This document shows positions 28,383 to 38,510 of a stretch of DNA of 64,000 nt, one piece after another. The stretch is from the NCBI RefSeq assembly GCF_030216305.1, contig NZ_JASOKT010000001.1, positions 62,001 through 126,000 on the forward strand, read 5' to 3'. This DNA is from Actinotignum timonense (GTDB taxonomy: Bacteria > Actinomycetota > Actinomycetes > Actinomycetales > Actinomycetaceae). Made by a program: the position numbers and the translations under genes. Each line of letters opens with the position of its first letter. Position 1 is the stretch's first letter. The notes below the pieces were generated by a model. It searched no databases. It was not told the origin of the DNA and saw only the letters and a list, made by a program, of their open reading frames with translations.

Positions 28383-29101
28383 GAGAACGCTTGCAAAAGA
28401 TCCTGGCCCACGCGGGGGTGGGCTCGCGGCGCGCCTGCGAAGCGCTCATTGCCGAGGGACGGGTGGCCGTCAATGGCGCCGTCGTAACCGAAATGGGAAC
28501 GCGGGCGGATGCCGAACGTGACACCATCCACGTGGACGGAATGCCAATCGCGGTCAAACCCGATCTGCTCACGGTGGCGCTCTACAAGCCGCCGGGGGTT
28601 GTGTCCACGATGGATGATGATATGGGCCGCCCGAGCCTCGCCCAGTACGTGGAGAAATACGAGCAGCGCCTCTACCACGTGGGGCGCCTGGACGAAGATA
28701 CCGAAGGCTTGATTTTGCTGTCGAACGACGGCGAACTCACCCACCGACTCACCCACCCCTCCTACGAGGTGCCGAAAACCTACGTGGCGCGGGTGGAAGG
28801 CCAGGTCACCCGGGGCCTCGCGCGGGTGCTGGAAAAGGGCATCACCCTGGAGGACGGCCCCATTCGGGTGGATAAATTCGTGCTGCGGGAATCCCAGCCG
28901 CGCAATTCCATTGTGGAACTCACCTTGCATTCGGGCCGCAATCGCATTGTGCGCCGCATTATGGAGGAAGTGGGGCACCCGGTTATGGAACTGGTGCGCA
29001 CCCGTTTCGCCACGATCGATGCCGGGCGGCTGCGCCCCGGAAAAAGCCGGGTGATCGCTGGTAGCGAGCTCTCGGCCCTCATGCATTCGGTAGGGATGTG
29101 A
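28379..29101 (+). CDS. rluB: 23S rRNA pseudouridine synthase RluB-like
   Basis: Pseudouridine synthase of the RsuA/RluB/E/F family, acting on rRNA (probably 23S). The 240-residue product starts with an S4 RNA-binding domain (RLQKILAHAGVGSRRACE), followed by the catalytic domain with YHVGRLDEDTEGL, whose aspartate is the catalytic residue, and TYVARVEG, ILEL-type and GRNRIVRRIMEEVGHPV motifs. The ATG overlaps the scpB stop. Co-transcription with scpAB is usual in Gram-positive bacteria. Confidence 0.94.
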   Translation: MRERLQKILAHAGVGSRRACEALIAEGRVAVNGAVVTEMGTRADAERDTIHVDGMPIAVKPDLLTVALYKPPGVVSTMDDDMGRPSLAQYVEKYEQRLYHVGRLDEDTEGLILLSNDGELTHRLTHPSYEVPKTYVARVEGQVTRGLARVLEKGITLEDGPIRVDKFVLRESQPRNSIVELTLHSGRNRIVRRIMEEVGHPVMELVRTRFATIDAGRLRPGKSRVIAGSELSALMHSVGM

Positions 29102-30204
29102 TGCACGCAGGTCCGGTCCTTATTATTGGCTCGGGGCTGCTGGGCGCGTCCCTCGGGCTGCGCCTGCGGCTGCGCGATATTCCGGTGTACCTGGAGGATT
29201 CCTCCCCGCTGGCCGCGGCCCTGGCCCGCGATCTGGGTGCGGGGGAGGAACCCCCGGAAAGCGCCTGGGAGCCGAGCCTCGTGGTGGTTGCGGTGCCCCC
29301 GGACGTCACAGCGCAGGTGGTGAGCGCGGCCCTGGATCGTTTCTCCACCGCGCTCGTGACCGATGTGGCATCCGTCAAGGCGGTAGTAGCAGAGCGCCTG
29401 GCTACCCATCCACAACGGGAGCGCTACCTCGGGTGCCATCCCATGGCCGGCCGGGAACGTTCCGGGGCGATTGCCGCGGACGCTGATCTTTTTGAGGGCC
29501 GCCCGTGGGTCATCTGCCCACGTCCGGAAACCCGCGAGGAAGATATTGCGCGTTTGCGCAGCCTCGCCCTGGATTGCGGCGCCATGCCGATCCTCGTGGA
29601 GGCCAGCGCGCACGACCGCGCCGTCGCCCTCGTTAGTCACGTCCCGCAGCTGGTGTCGTCCCTGCTGGCGGGTACGTTGAACGACGCCGCAGCTACCGAG
29701 CTGAGCCTTGCCGGCCAGGGATTACGCGATATGACGCGGCTGGCGCATTCGGATCCGCAGCTATGGACCGCGATTATTGCCTGCAATTGCGCGGCGGTTG
29801 CTCCCGTGCTTCGCGATGTTGCCGAGCGTACCGCGAACTTGGCGAGCGCCCTCGAAGCGGCCGCGGGTGCGGCGCAGGCGCCCGGGCTGGCCCGGGCTGT
29901 TGCCGCGGTGGTGGCCGAAGGCGGGCGCGGGGTGGCGCGCATTCCCGGCAAACACGGGGGAGCACCCCAGCGCTATACCGAGGTCACCGTTCTGGTTCCC
30001 GACCGCCCGGGCGAATTGGGCCGCCTCTTCACCGAAGTGGGTGAGATCGGCGTGAATATTGAAGATTTTTCGCTCGAGCATTCCGTGGCCCAAAAAGTGG
30101 GGCGGGCACGGCTCTCGGTAGCGCCGGCCGCGGCCCGGGATCTCAGCGCGGCGCTGGCCGCGCGCCAGTGGCAGGCTTTTATTGAAGGAGGAGAGCATGA
30201 GTGA
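29101..30204 (+). CDS. tyrA: prephenate dehydrogenase with ACT domain
   Basis: Converts prephenate to 4-hydroxyphenylpyruvate in tyrosine synthesis. The 367-residue product begins with the NAD-binding motif VLIIGSGLLGASLG, has the active-site region CHPMAGRERSG and the HDRAVALVSHVPQLV helix, and ends with an ACT regulatory domain (EVTVLVPDRPGELGRLF), which usually mediates feedback inhibition by tyrosine. A GTG at 29098 is an alternative start one codon earlier; the ATG overlaps the rluB stop (TGATG). The gene overlaps cmk by eight bases. Confidence 0.93.
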   Translation: MHAGPVLIIGSGLLGASLGLRLRLRDIPVYLEDSSPLAAALARDLGAGEEPPESAWEPSLVVVAVPPDVTAQVVSAALDRFSTALVTDVASVKAVVAERLATHPQRERYLGCHPMAGRERSGAIAADADLFEGRPWVICPRPETREEDIARLRSLALDCGAMPILVEASAHDRAVALVSHVPQLVSSLLAGTLNDAAATELSLAGQGLRDMTRLAHSDPQLWTAIIACNCAAVAPVLRDVAERTANLASALEAAAGAAQAPGLARAVAAVVAEGGRGVARIPGKHGGAPQRYTEVTVLVPDRPGELGRLFTEVGEIGVNIEDFSLEHSVAQKVGRARLSVAPAAARDLSAALAARQWQAFIEGGEHE

Positions 30205-30964
30205 GATGAACACGGCGGGCACGCAAGGCCCCGAGGCAGCCGGCACCCCGCACGCCGAAGCCATGGACACCCCGTGCCTCAAAACATCGGGCTATCCCAT
30301 TGCTATTGACGGGCCCTCCGGTTCGGGCAAATCCACCGTCTCCCGCCAGGTTGCCCGCGAGCTCGGGCTCAGCTACCTCGATACCGGTGCCATGTACCGG
30401 GCCGCGGCCTGGGCCGCCCAGCATGCCGGCGTGGAACTCACCGACCAGCCGGCCGTGACCGCGGTGGTGCGGGCCATGAACCTTGACATGCCCCTCGATC
30501 CTGATAACCAGAAGATTAGCTGCGAAGGGGAGGATATTACCGCCGCTATCCGCGCTCCGGAGCTCTCCCGGGTGGTTTCCCAGGTAGCCGTCAATCTTGA
30601 GGTGCGCGCTGAACTCATTGCCCGGCAGCGGGCCATTATCGCGGCGCACCCGCGCATCGTGGTGGAGGGGCGCGATATTACCAGCGTCGTCGCCCCGGAA
30701 GCTCCCACAAAAATTCTCCTCACCGCATCGGAAGAAACACGTTTGGCGCGGCGCGCCCGGGAAGTGCGCGGCAGCGCGGCACCCGATGCCCTGGCCGCCA
30801 CCCGCGCGGAAGTAACCGAGCGCGATGCTCAGGACTCCACGGTCGCTTCTTTCCTGGAAGATCGCGCAGGAGTCGTTACAATTGATTCTTCTCAGATGAG
30901 TATTGCGGACGTGGTGGCCGCGGTGCGCACGCTGGCACAGGGCTTCGGAAAGGAACAGGAATGA
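30197..30964 (+). CDS. cmk: cytidylate kinase
   Basis: Phosphorylates CMP and dCMP with ATP. The 255-residue product has an unusual 30-residue low-complexity N-terminal extension before the P-loop [16 protein letters not shown]. It then shows [15 protein letters not shown], the family DI and [15 protein letters not shown] segments, and [11 protein letters not shown]. The ATG at 30197 has a GGAGGAG site and lies inside the 3' end of tyrA. The stop overlaps the der start (ATGA). Confidence 0.95.
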   Translation: MSEMNTAGTQGPEAAGTPHAEAMDTPCLKTSGYPIAIDGPSGSGKSTVSRQVARELGLSYLDTGAMYRAAAWAAQHAGVELTDQPAVTAVVRAMNLDMPLDPDNQKISCEGEDITAAIRAPELSRVVSQVAVNLEVRAELIARQRAIIAAHPRIVVEGRDITSVVAPEAPTKILLTASEETRLARRAREVRGSAAPDALAATRAEVTERDAQDSTVASFLEDRAGVVTIDSSQMSIADVVAAVRTLAQGFGKEQE

Positions 30965-32433
30965 CTGAGGAATACCGCGATATGAGCGCGGAGGGGACCA
31001 CCCCGGACGACGCTGAACGCGTGCTCCGCGCCGGTCTGGAAGCCTACGATCTGGACGAGGCCGATCTGGCGCTCCTGGCCGGGGAAGAACCCGAGGATGC
31101 GGAAGCCGCCGCCCGCGCGCTGCCCGTGGTGGCGGTTATCGGGCGGCCGAATGTTGGCAAATCCTCCCTGGTGAATCGTATTGTTGGCAAGCGGGTGGCC
31201 GTGGTGCAGGACGTCCCGGGCGTGACCCGCGACCGGGTCTCCTACGAGGCAGAATGGGCGGATCGCCGCTTCCTCCTCATGGATACCGGCGGCTGGGAAC
31301 GCGATGTGGCGGGCCTGGATCGCGATGTGGCCCTGCAGGCCGAAATTGCTATCGAGCAGGCCGATGCCGTTATTTTCGTGGTGGATGCCACTGTCGGGAT
31401 GACGGATACCGATGAAGCCCTGGTGCGGGTGCTGCGCCGCTCGCGCAAACCCGTGATCGTGGCGGCCAATAAGGTGGATTCCCCGCAGCAGGAACCGGAT
31501 GCCGCCTACCTGTGGTCTTTGGGGCTGGGGGAGCCCTACCCGGTTTCGGCTCTGCACGGGCGCGGCTCGGGTGATCTTCTGGACGTGGTGATCCGTGCGC
31601 TCCCGGAAGAACGCGAGGTGCCGGCCCGCCCCAAGCGGCGCGGGCCGCGCCGGGTCGCCATTGTGGGGCGCCCGAATGTGGGTAAGTCCTCCCTGCTCAA
31701 CCAGCTGGCCGGGGAAACCCGCGCGGTGGTCAGCGATATTGCCGGAACCACCCGCGACCCGGTTGATGAAGTTATCGAGCTGGACGGCACCCCGTGGACT
31801 TTTGTGGATACCGCGGGGATTCGCCGGCGGGTGCACCAAACCCGCGGGGCGGATTATTACGCGAATCTGCGCACCCAGCGCGCGCTGGCGGAAGCGGAAC
31901 TGGCCCTCGCCCTTATCGACGCCTCCGAGCCGCTCACCGAACAGGATATTAGGGTGATCCAGCAGGTTATTGATGCCGGGCGCGCCCTCGTTATCGTCTG
32001 CAATAAATGGGACGAGGTTGATGAGGAACGCCGTTTCGAACTCGACCGCGAATTCGAGCGCGAACTGGTGCAGATCCAGTGGGCGGCGCGCGTCAATCTT
32101 TCGGCGAAAACCGGCTGGCATACCAACCGGCTCTCCAATGCCATGACCACCGCGCTGCGATCCTGGGATCAGCGTATTCCCACCGGGAAACTCAATGCTT
32201 TCCTCAGCGAATTGGCGGCCGCGCACCCGCATCCGGTGCGCGGGGGCAAACAGCCGCGTATCCTCTACGGCACCCAGGCGTCGACGCGCCCGCCGCGTTT
32301 CGTGCTTTTCGCCACCGGTTTCATCGAGGCAGGCTATCGGCGTTTCTTGGAAAACCGCTTGCGGGCCACCTTTGGTTTCGAAGGTTCCCCGCTCCAGATT
32401 TCGGTTCGGGTACGCGAACGGCGTAAGAAGTAG
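30961..32433 (+). CDS. der: ribosome biogenesis GTPase Der (EngA)
   Basis: Der is a double-domain GTPase needed for maturation of the 50S subunit. The 490-residue product has an acidic N-terminal extension of about 55 residues, two G domains each with [10 protein letters not shown] (about residues 60 and 240), DTGGW and DTAGI switch motifs, NKVD and NKWD G4 motifs, and a C-terminal KH-like domain ([17 protein letters not shown]). It ends the scpA-scpB-rluB-tyrA-cmk-der operon and is followed by a terminator. Confidence 0.97.
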   Translation: MTEEYRDMSAEGTTPDDAERVLRAGLEAYDLDEADLALLAGEEPEDAEAAARALPVVAVIGRPNVGKSSLVNRIVGKRVAVVQDVPGVTRDRVSYEAEWADRRFLLMDTGGWERDVAGLDRDVALQAEIAIEQADAVIFVVDATVGMTDTDEALVRVLRRSRKPVIVAANKVDSPQQEPDAAYLWSLGLGEPYPVSALHGRGSGDLLDVVIRALPEEREVPARPKRRGPRRVAIVGRPNVGKSSLLNQLAGETRAVVSDIAGTTRDPVDEVIELDGTPWTFVDTAGIRRRVHQTRGADYYANLRTQRALAEAELALALIDASEPLTEQDIRVIQQVIDAGRALVIVCNKWDEVDEERRFELDREFERELVQIQWAARVNLSAKTGWHTNRLSNAMTTALRSWDQRIPTGKLNAFLSELAAAHPHPVRGGKQPRILYGTQASTRPPRFVLFATGFIEAGYRRFLENRLRATFGFEGSPLQISVRVRERRKK

Positions 32434-32441
32434 CGGAAGTG

Positions 32442-32480
32442 GTACGACGGCGCAGCTAGCCTGCGTCGTCGTACTTGTAT
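32442..32480 (+). terminator. terminator after der
   Basis: A 14-bp stem GTACGACGGCGCAG/CTGCGTCGTCGTAC with a single G-T wobble (32442-32455 and 32461-32474) and loop CTAGC, followed by TTGTAT. It lies between convergent der and the iclR gene. The stem is built from the ACGACG word that recurs in many intergenic regions of this window. Confidence 0.8.
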
Positions 32481-32537
32481 CGGTGGCAGGAACTATGCAG
32501 GAAGCCCGCCACCGGGCGCCGGCTACCCGCGGTTCGC

Positions 32538-33338
32538 TTAGCGCACGGAACGGGGCAGCAGGACCTCCGGAACGCTCACGCCGGTGGAACCGGAAATAGC
32601 GTTGATTTCTTCGGCAATACCGTAGGCCACCGCTTCGCGGGTTGCCGCTCCCAGACGTTCGGCGGGTGCGGTGACGGACACGGCCACCCGCTCGCCGTTT
32701 TTCAGATCGACCGGGACCGCAACGCAGGCAATACCCGCTTCGTTTTCTTCCACTTCCATACCCCAGCCGTGGCGGTGCACGTGCTCGATGCACTCCTCGA
32801 TGGTGGCGCGGGTGGGGGGATTATCGGTGGGAACACTCAGGTACCAGTCAATTTCCGCACCGGTTACGTTATTGGCGCCCAGCAAAGCGCGCCCGAGTGC
32901 GGTGGTGACCGCCGGGGCATTACGCCCGATAAAGGACACCACCCGGATGGGGCGATCCGGTTCCACTTTATCGAGGTAGGTGACCACCTGGCCGGAGAGC
33001 TTGCCCAGGTGCACGAGTTCGTTATAGCGGTGGCAAATGGCCACGAGGGCGGGGTGGAGTTGGTCTACCACGAATTGGGTGCGGGTGGTGTAGCGAATAA
33101 TGGGGTCTACGCCGTCCCCGAGGAAGTAGTAGCCGGTATCGGCATCCTGGTCCACCCAATCCCGGTAGCGCAGGGAACGCAGCGTGTGGTGGACCGTGGC
33201 CTTATTGGAATCCACCGCGGCTGCAATATCGGAGAGCGGGGCACCTTCCGGTCCGCGGCGTGCTAAAAACTCCACAACGAGCAACGCGCGATCGATGGAG
33301 GAGAGCGGAGCGCGCTCCTCAGGGGAAGTACCGGACAC
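32538..33338 (-). CDS. IclR-family transcriptional regulator (uxu/kdg cluster)
   Basis: The 266-residue product has an N-terminal winged helix-turn-helix (SSIDRALLVVEFLAR, then LSDIAAAVDSNKATVHHTLRSL) and the C-terminal IclR effector domain (LGKLSGQVVTYLDKVEPD, TALGRALLGAN, GWGMEVEENEAGIACVAVP). Members near hexuronate genes (KdgR type) bind 2-keto-3-deoxygluconate or related acids. The GTG at 33338 has an AAGGAG site; the frame stays open another 100 codons upstream but that part overlaps the divergent promoter. It probably represses uxuB-uxuA-eda-kdgK and perhaps gntP. Confidence 0.9.
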   Translation of the reverse strand: MSGTSPEERAPLSSIDRALLVVEFLARRGPEGAPLSDIAAAVDSNKATVHHTLRSLRYRDWVDQDADTGYYFLGDGVDPIIRYTTRTQFVVDQLHPALVAICHRYNELVHLGKLSGQVVTYLDKVEPDRPIRVVSFIGRNAPAVTTALGRALLGANNVTGAEIDWYLSVPTDNPPTRATIEECIEHVHRHGWGMEVEENEAGIACVAVPVDLKNGERVAVSVTAPAERLGAATREAVAYGIAEEINAISGSTGVSVPEVLLPRSVR

Positions 33339-33749
33339 CTCAAGCTCCTTTACTCTACGAGGGTATAACTGCAGGCCGGGAAAATTATACCGCGCGATTT
33401 CAATATGTGAAACATAAAAACGGGGGCGCGGGACGGTCAGTGTTGAATAAGAAAAGGCCCGGAATCCGAATACTTCACACCCCGCTCCCGGGTGCCGCCG
33501 GGCACGAAAATGAGGTACAATCATTTCATACGTACGAACGGGCGTTTCACGTAAGGAAACATTCGGGTGCGGGGGTGCCCGGCCGGTTCGTCGTCGTATA
33601 AAGGAATACTGGGTGGTGGCATCGGGAGCGGTGTTCACTCACCGGGTGACCTCACGGCAGGAACACGGCGCACGCCGGCGCTCCTGCGGGGCGGCCGCCG
33701 GTGGATCGCACGTGGAGCCGTCCCGATCCAACTATCAAAGGTGATGTAT
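33339..33749. promoter_or_regulatory. iclR-uxuB divergent control region
   Basis: These 411 bases hold no gene. Candidate elements are: the inverted repeat TTTCA-N5-TGAAA at 33398-33412; a TACAAT -10-like box at 33517-33522; the imperfect palindrome TTCATACGTACGAA at 33525-33538; and, overlapping it, the motif shared with gntP (33533-33550, minus orientation). About 200 GC-rich bases follow before uxuB (33551-33749), which would form a long leader with no recognised riboswitch. AAAGG precedes the uxuB ATG. Confidence 0.5.
33533..33550 (-). promoter_or_regulatory. candidate IclR operator shared with gntP
   Basis: Read on the minus strand this site is GTGAAACGCCCGTTCGTA. It matches the gntP upstream site (991-1008) at 12 of the first 14 positions. 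It lies just downstream of the TACAAT box, where a repressor could block the uxu promoter. Confidence 0.4.
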
Positions 33750-35348
33750 ATGAAACTCAATCTCAGCTCGCTCTCCCAAGCGAGTGATTACGAAGCAGCC
33801 GGTATTCAAGTTCCGGCTTTTGATGTGGCCGCAACTCAGGAGCGCGTGCGCACCAACCCGCGCTGGGTGCATATCGGCCCGGGTAATATTTTCCGGATCT
33901 TCCTGGCGCGCATCGCGGATGACATGCTGGCGGACGGCAAGTACTGGCCGATCACCGGCGTGGTGCCGATGAACCCGGCTGAAATGGAAAAGCAGCTCGA
34001 AGCTTTTGACCTGCTGACCCTGGGCGTTATTCTTTCCGGGGATAAGCGCGATACCCGCGTTATTGCCGGCCTGGCCGATGGCCTGGCAACTCGCCGCGAG
34101 GGCGATTTTGATCGGCTCGTCTCCATCTTCACCAACCCGGAGATGACCACGGTTACCCTCACCATTACCGAAAAGGGCTACGTGATTCAGGATTCCCAGG
34201 GTGAGCTTTCCGAAGCTACCCGCGCGGATATCGCCTCGGATCCCTTCGCCAACCATGAGAACACCATGGCGCTGCTGGCCGGGCTGCTCGCGCATCGCTA
34301 CCAGGCGGGCGGGGCACCCATTAACTTCATCTCCGCCGATAACTTCTCCCACAACGGCGATAAGCTGCGCGATTCTGTGCTGCAGATCGCCCGCGGGTGG
34401 GTGGAGCGCGGCGCGCTCAGCCAGGAATTCCTGGACTGGGCCAGTGATGACACCAAGGTTGCCTTCCCGATTTCCGTGATCGATAAGATCACCCCGCGCC
34501 CCTCGGAAGAAGTATCGGAGTACCTCACCGGGCTCGGCTTCACCGATATGGGTATTGACCACCTTGGCCGCACCCCGATTGCCGGCTTCGTCAATGCCGA
34601 ACCCACCGAATACCTCATTATCGAAGATAAGTTCGCGGCCGAACGCCCGCCTTTCGAGGATTACGGCGTATACATCACCGATCGCGAAACCTGCGATAAG
34701 TTCGAGCGGATGAAGGTCACCACCTGCCTCAACCCGCTCCACACCGCACTGGCAGTGTCCGGTACGGTGATGCGCTTCCCGACCATTGATTCGGAAATGC
34801 GCGATCCCGATTTGGCGAAGATGGTCAATATCCTCGCCTATGATGAAGCGATGCCGGTAGTAACCGATCCGGGGATTATCGATCCGAAGGACTTCGTGCG
34901 CGAAGTTCTCGAGGAGCGTTTCCCCAATAGCGCGCTGCCGGACAATCCGGCCCGTATCGCTATGGATACCTCGCAGAAGATTCCGATCCGTTTCGGCGTC
35001 ACGCTGCAGGAATACCAGCGCCGCGGTCTGGATATGGACAAGCTGCGCGTGATCCCGCTCGTTTTCGCGGTGTGGGCACGGTACCTGCTCGGTATCGCGG
35101 ACGACGGCGAAGAATTCACGCCGTCTTCCGATCCGCTGCTGGAAGAACTCCAGGGGCACCTCAAGGGAATTAAGCTCGGTGAGAGCGTTGATGCTCACGC
35201 CGCGCTCAAGCCCATCCTGTCCAATGCCAATATTTTCGGCCTCGACCTGTATACCACTCCGCTGGCGGAGAAGGTCGAAGCCCTGTTCACGAAGCTCATT
35301 GCCGGTCCCGGCGCTGTGCGTGCCACTATTCACGAGGAGATCAACTAA
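33750..35348 (+). CDS. uxuB: D-fructuronate reductase / mannitol dehydrogenase family
   Basis: Long-chain polyol dehydrogenase of 532 residues. In this operon it most likely reduces D-fructuronate to D-mannonate with NADH. The N-terminal dinucleotide motif [13 protein letters not shown] (about residues 35-47) is of the fructuronate reductase type; [13 protein letters not shown] and [14 protein letters not shown] are catalytic-domain segments of the family, followed by the [15 protein letters not shown] lysine-histidine region. The ATG at 33750 is eight bases from AAAGG; a second ATG two codons upstream is too close. The stop overlaps the uxuA start (TAATG). The exact substrate is inferred from context. 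Confidence 0.87.
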   Translation: MKLNLSSLSQASDYEAAGIQVPAFDVAATQERVRTNPRWVHIGPGNIFRIFLARIADDMLADGKYWPITGVVPMNPAEMEKQLEAFDLLTLGVILSGDKRDTRVIAGLADGLATRREGDFDRLVSIFTNPEMTTVTLTITEKGYVIQDSQGELSEATRADIASDPFANHENTMALLAGLLAHRYQAGGAPINFISADNFSHNGDKLRDSVLQIARGWVERGALSQEFLDWASDDTKVAFPISVIDKITPRPSEEVSEYLTGLGFTDMGIDHLGRTPIAGFVNAEPTEYLIIEDKFAAERPPFEDYGVYITDRETCDKFERMKVTTCLNPLHTALAVSGTVMRFPTIDSEMRDPDLAKMVNILAYDEAMPVVTDPGIIDPKDFVREVLEERFPNSALPDNPARIAMDTSQKIPIRFGVTLQEYQRRGLDMDKLRVIPLVFAVWARYLLGIADDGEEFTPSSDPLLEELQGHLKGIKLGESVDAHAALKPILSNANIFGLDLYTTPLAEKVEALFTKLIAGPGAVRATIHEEIN

Positions 35349-36430
35349 TGAAAATGACATTCCGCTGGTACGGCGAAGGTCACGACCCCATTCCGCTGCA
35401 GTACATCAAGCAGATTCCGGGCGTGTCCGGAATTATGGGCACCCTGTCCTACAAGGCCGCCGGGGAGAACTGGGAAAAGGACGAAATCAAGGTCCTCATC
35501 GACCAGGTTCACGAAGCCGGACTCGAATGCGAGATCATCGAATCCGTGAACGTCCACGAGGATATCAAGCTCGGCCTTCCCAGCCGTGACGAATACATCA
35601 AGAACTACTGCACCACGCTGGAAAACCTCGCGGAATTCGGCGTCAAGGTAGTTGTCTACAACTTCATGCCCGTTTTCGACTGGCTGCGTACCGAACTCGC
35701 CCACGTAAACGAGGATGGCTCCACCTGCCTGTACTACGATCACTCCGAAATCGAAGGCATGACCCCGCAGGATATCGTCAATAAGACGGCCGAAGAATCC
35801 GGTGGTCTCACCCTGCCCGGCTGGGAACCCGAACGCCTGGCCAAGCTGGACGAAGTCATGGCGCTCTACCAGAACATGACGGTGGAGAAGCTGCGCGAAA
35901 ACTGGAAGTACTTCCTGGACGGCATTATCCCCACCTGTGAAAAGGTCGGCATTAAGATGGCCTGCCATCCGGACGATCCGGCTTGGGATCTCTTCGGTAT
36001 TCCGCGCGCCTACAAGAGCCTGGATGACATCAAGGAAATCCTGGCCCTCAATGATTCCCCGATGCACTCCCTGTGCGTGTGCATTGGCTCGCTTGGCTCC
36101 AACCCGTCCAATAACGTCGCGGAGATCCTGCGCTACGTGGGCGAACGCGGCCGTATTGCCGCTTCCCACCTGCGTAACGTCAAGTACCTGGGGGAGAAGA
36201 CCTTCAAGGAAGCGGCCCACTGGTCCGCGGACGGCGACCTCGATATGCAGGCCGCGGTGGAAGCCATTTACGATACCTGCCCCGATATTTACGTGCGTCC
36301 CGATCACGGCCGCATGATTTGGGGCGAAGAAGGCCGCCCCGGCTACCCGCTGTATGACCGGGCACTGGGCACCCAGTACCTCCTCGGGCTGTGGGACGGC
36401 ATCGACAAGATGAAGAAGGCGGCAAAGTAG
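35348..36430 (+). CDS. uxuA: mannonate dehydratase
   Basis: Dehydrates D-mannonate to 2-keto-3-deoxy-D-gluconate in hexuronate catabolism. The 360-residue TIM-barrel protein begins [17 protein letters not shown] and shows [18 protein letters not shown], the metal-ligand segments [10 protein letters not shown] and [16 protein letters not shown], and [21 protein letters not shown] near the C-terminus. It is translationally coupled to uxuB (TAATG) and to the aldolase gene, whose GTG shares the last base of the uxuA stop. Confidence 0.96.
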   Translation: MKMTFRWYGEGHDPIPLQYIKQIPGVSGIMGTLSYKAAGENWEKDEIKVLIDQVHEAGLECEIIESVNVHEDIKLGLPSRDEYIKNYCTTLENLAEFGVKVVVYNFMPVFDWLRTELAHVNEDGSTCLYYDHSEIEGMTPQDIVNKTAEESGGLTLPGWEPERLAKLDEVMALYQNMTVEKLRENWKYFLDGIIPTCEKVGIKMACHPDDPAWDLFGIPRAYKSLDDIKEILALNDSPMHSLCVCIGSLGSNPSNNVAEILRYVGERGRIAASHLRNVKYLGEKTFKEAAHWSADGDLDMQAAVEAIYDTCPDIYVRPDHGRMIWGEEGRPGYPLYDRALGTQYLLGLWDGIDKMKKAAK

Positions 36431-37077
36431 TGTCTCAGCAACTTCCAGACGTTCGTCCGTTCCTGGAAACCCACCCCATTGTTCCCGTTGTGGTGATCGA
36501 CGACGCCGCGCAGGCGCCCGAGGCTGCCCGCGCCCTGGTGGCCGGCGGTATCCACTGCGCCGAAGTGACCTTCCGTACCGCTGCCGGCGGGGAAGCCATT
36601 AAGGCCATGCGGGACGTTGAGGGTATGACGGTGGGTGCTGGAACGGTTCTTACCCGGGCCCAGGCGGAAACCGCCGCGGACCTGGGTGCGAAGTTCTTTG
36701 TTTCCCCGGGCTGGAGCGCCGGCGTGGCCGATGTGGCCGCCGAACGCCAGATTCCCTACCTTCCGGGCGTGCAGACCGCCACGGAAATCATGATGGCTCT
36801 GGAATACGGTGCCACCGCGGTGAAGTTCTTCCCCGGTGGGGAAGCTGGCGGGCTGCCCATGGTCAAGGCCCTGCGCGGTCCCTTCCCGAATACCTACTTC
36901 GTGCCGTCCGGCGGAGTGAAGCTCGCGAATATGGCCGAATGGCTCTCCGATCCGGCCATCCTGTCCGTTTCGGGTTCGTGGATGATCAAGCGCGATCTGA
37001 TTTCCTCCGGGAACTTCGCGGAGATCACCCGCCTGTCCCAAGAAGCATCCGATCTAGCTAAGGAGATTCGCAAGTGA
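36430..37077 (+). CDS. eda: KDPG aldolase (2-dehydro-3-deoxyphosphogluconate aldolase)
   Basis: Cleaves 2-keto-3-deoxy-6-phosphogluconate to pyruvate and glyceraldehyde 3-phosphate. The 215-residue product has the catalytic E45 and R49 in AEVTFRT and the Schiff-base K132 in AVKFFPGGE, with GAGTVLT and SPGW in between. The GTG at 36430 overlaps the uxuA stop by one base and has GAAGAAGG upstream; an earlier in-frame ATG at 36391 lies inside uxuA. It overlaps kdgK by four bases (GTGA). Confidence 0.95.
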   Translation: MSQQLPDVRPFLETHPIVPVVVIDDAAQAPEAARALVAGGIHCAEVTFRTAAGGEAIKAMRDVEGMTVGAGTVLTRAQAETAADLGAKFFVSPGWSAGVADVAAERQIPYLPGVQTATEIMMALEYGATAVKFFPGGEAGGLPMVKALRGPFPNTYFVPSGGVKLANMAEWLSDPAILSVSGSWMIKRDLISSGNFAEITRLSQEASDLAKEIRK

Positions 37078-38180
37078 GCGACGCCCTGACGATTAAATCC
37101 GCCGAGGAAACCACCTACGATATTGTCTCCCTGGGTGAAGTGATGCTTCGCCTGGATCCGGGTGCCGGCCGTATCCGCACCACCCGGCAGTTCGCCGCCT
37201 CTGAAGGCGGCGGGGAGTACAACGTGGCCCGCGGCCTGCGACGCGCCTTCCAGAAGCGCGGCGCGATCCTCACCTCCCTGGTGCGTAATGAAGTGGGGCT
37301 GCTGCTCGAGGATCTGATCCTCACCGGCGGCCTGGATACCCGTTTCATTCATTGGGTCGACGACGACGGCATCGGCCAGTCGGCTCGTAACGGCCTCAAT
37401 TTCACCGAACGCGGTTTCGGGGTGCGCGGGGCTGTCGGGTGTTCCGACCGGGCTCACACCGCGATTTCGCAGCTCACCCCGGAGGATATCGATCTCGATT
37501 ACCTCTTTGGCGAGCTCGGGGTGCGCTGGCTGCACACCGGTGGAATTTACGCGGCTCTCTCGGAACAGGCTTCGGAAACAGCGCTGGCGGTTATTAAGAA
37601 GGCTAAGGAATACGGCACCGTTGTATCCTATGACCTCAACTACCGTCCTTCGCTGTGGAATCTGCACGGGGGCAAGGCCCGCGCGCAGGAAGTGAATAAG
37701 TCCCTGGCGCCCTTCGTGGATGTCATGATCGGTAACGAAGAGGACTTCACCGCCTGCCTCGGCCTGGAAATCGAAGGTGCAAATGAAAACCTCGATAACC
37801 TCCAGGTGGAATCCTTCCACAAGATGATTGAGAAGGCGGCGGAAACCTTCCCGAACTTCAAGGCCATCGGTACCACGATGCGCCAGGTGCGTTCGGCAAC
37901 CATCAATGACTGGGGTGCGGTGGCATGGAAGCGCGATCAGGGCTTCGTGCAGGCTACCCAGCGTGATGGCCTGGAGATCTTTGACCGCGTGGGCGGCGGC
38001 GACTCCTTCGCCTCCGGCCTTATCTTCGGGCTCATGGAATACGGTGATGTCCAGAAGGCAGTGGAACTCGGGGCCGCCCACGGCGCTCTCGCCATGACCA
38101 CGCCGGGGGACACCACCATGGCCACCCGCGCCGAGGTGGAGAACCTGGCCCGCGGCGGTTCGGCGCGCGTCAAGCGCTAA
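37074..38180 (+). CDS. kdgK: 2-keto-3-deoxygluconate kinase
   Basis: PfkB-family sugar kinase that phosphorylates 2-keto-3-deoxygluconate at C6 to give KDPG for the aldolase encoded just upstream. The 368-residue product has the N-terminal VSLGEVMLRLDPG, the substrate-region glycine stretch EGGGEYNVARGL, VVSYDLNYRPSLW, and the anion-hole/catalytic-base signature FDRVGGGDSFASGL. It is the last gene of uxuB-uxuA-eda-kdgK. Upstream enzymes (uronate isomerase uxaC, glucuronidases) are not in the window. Confidence 0.94.
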   Translation: MSDALTIKSAEETTYDIVSLGEVMLRLDPGAGRIRTTRQFAASEGGGEYNVARGLRRAFQKRGAILTSLVRNEVGLLLEDLILTGGLDTRFIHWVDDDGIGQSARNGLNFTERGFGVRGAVGCSDRAHTAISQLTPEDIDLDYLFGELGVRWLHTGGIYAALSEQASETALAVIKKAKEYGTVVSYDLNYRPSLWNLHGGKARAQEVNKSLAPFVDVMIGNEEDFTACLGLEIEGANENLDNLQVESFHKMIEKAAETFPNFKAIGTTMRQVRSATINDWGAVAWKRDQGFVQATQRDGLEIFDRVGGGDSFASGLIFGLMEYGDVQKAVELGAAHGALAMTTPGDTTMATRAEVENLARGGSARVKR

Positions 38181-38510
38181 AGCCGCATAACCGCAGCGTG
38201 CGCCACGCGCCTATCGCGCGGCTTACCTTCGGGTGAGCTGGCGCAGGGCGCTCACCGCGCACAGCGCAATTAGTGGGGGAGCAGATCCGGATGCCCGGAT
38301 CTGCTCCCCCACTGCATTCGCGGAGCCGCATGAAGCATGCCCGGAAACGAATGCGCTGGCGAGGAAGGTATGTTTTTCCGGGATGTACTTCTCGTGTACG
38401 ACAAGCACAGTACAGCTCTGAAAACAGATACCCCCTCCCCAGGGGCTGGTGTGACTATTGAACTTCGTGAGCCCTTGCGCTATTCGTGCAGTTTTAACTT
38501 GCGCCCGATA
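38181..38510. other. gene-free region after kdgK
   Basis: Apart from the hairpin at 38272-38313 nothing convincing is seen in these 330 bases. Short open frames on the plus strand (for example 38337-38609) lack ribosome-binding sites and run into the DUF6688 remnant on the other strand. The region around 38390-38415 has repeated GTAC words. Confidence 0.6.
38272..38313 (+). terminator. 19-bp perfect hairpin after kdgK
   Basis: A perfect 19-bp stem (38272-38290 with 38295-38313) with loop ATGC, containing the GGGGGAGCAGATCC core. No T-run follows on either strand. Position after kdgK suggests transcription termination or mRNA 3'-end protection. Confidence 0.7.

Noticed and set aside
33339..33638. 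N-terminal extension of the IclR regulator by 100 codons
   Set aside because: It would cross the divergent promoter and operators; a good AAGGAG site sits before GTG 33338.
33567..33749. N-terminal extension of uxuB by 61 codons
   Set aside because: No family similarity and no ribosome-binding site; AAAGG is placed for the ATG at 33750.
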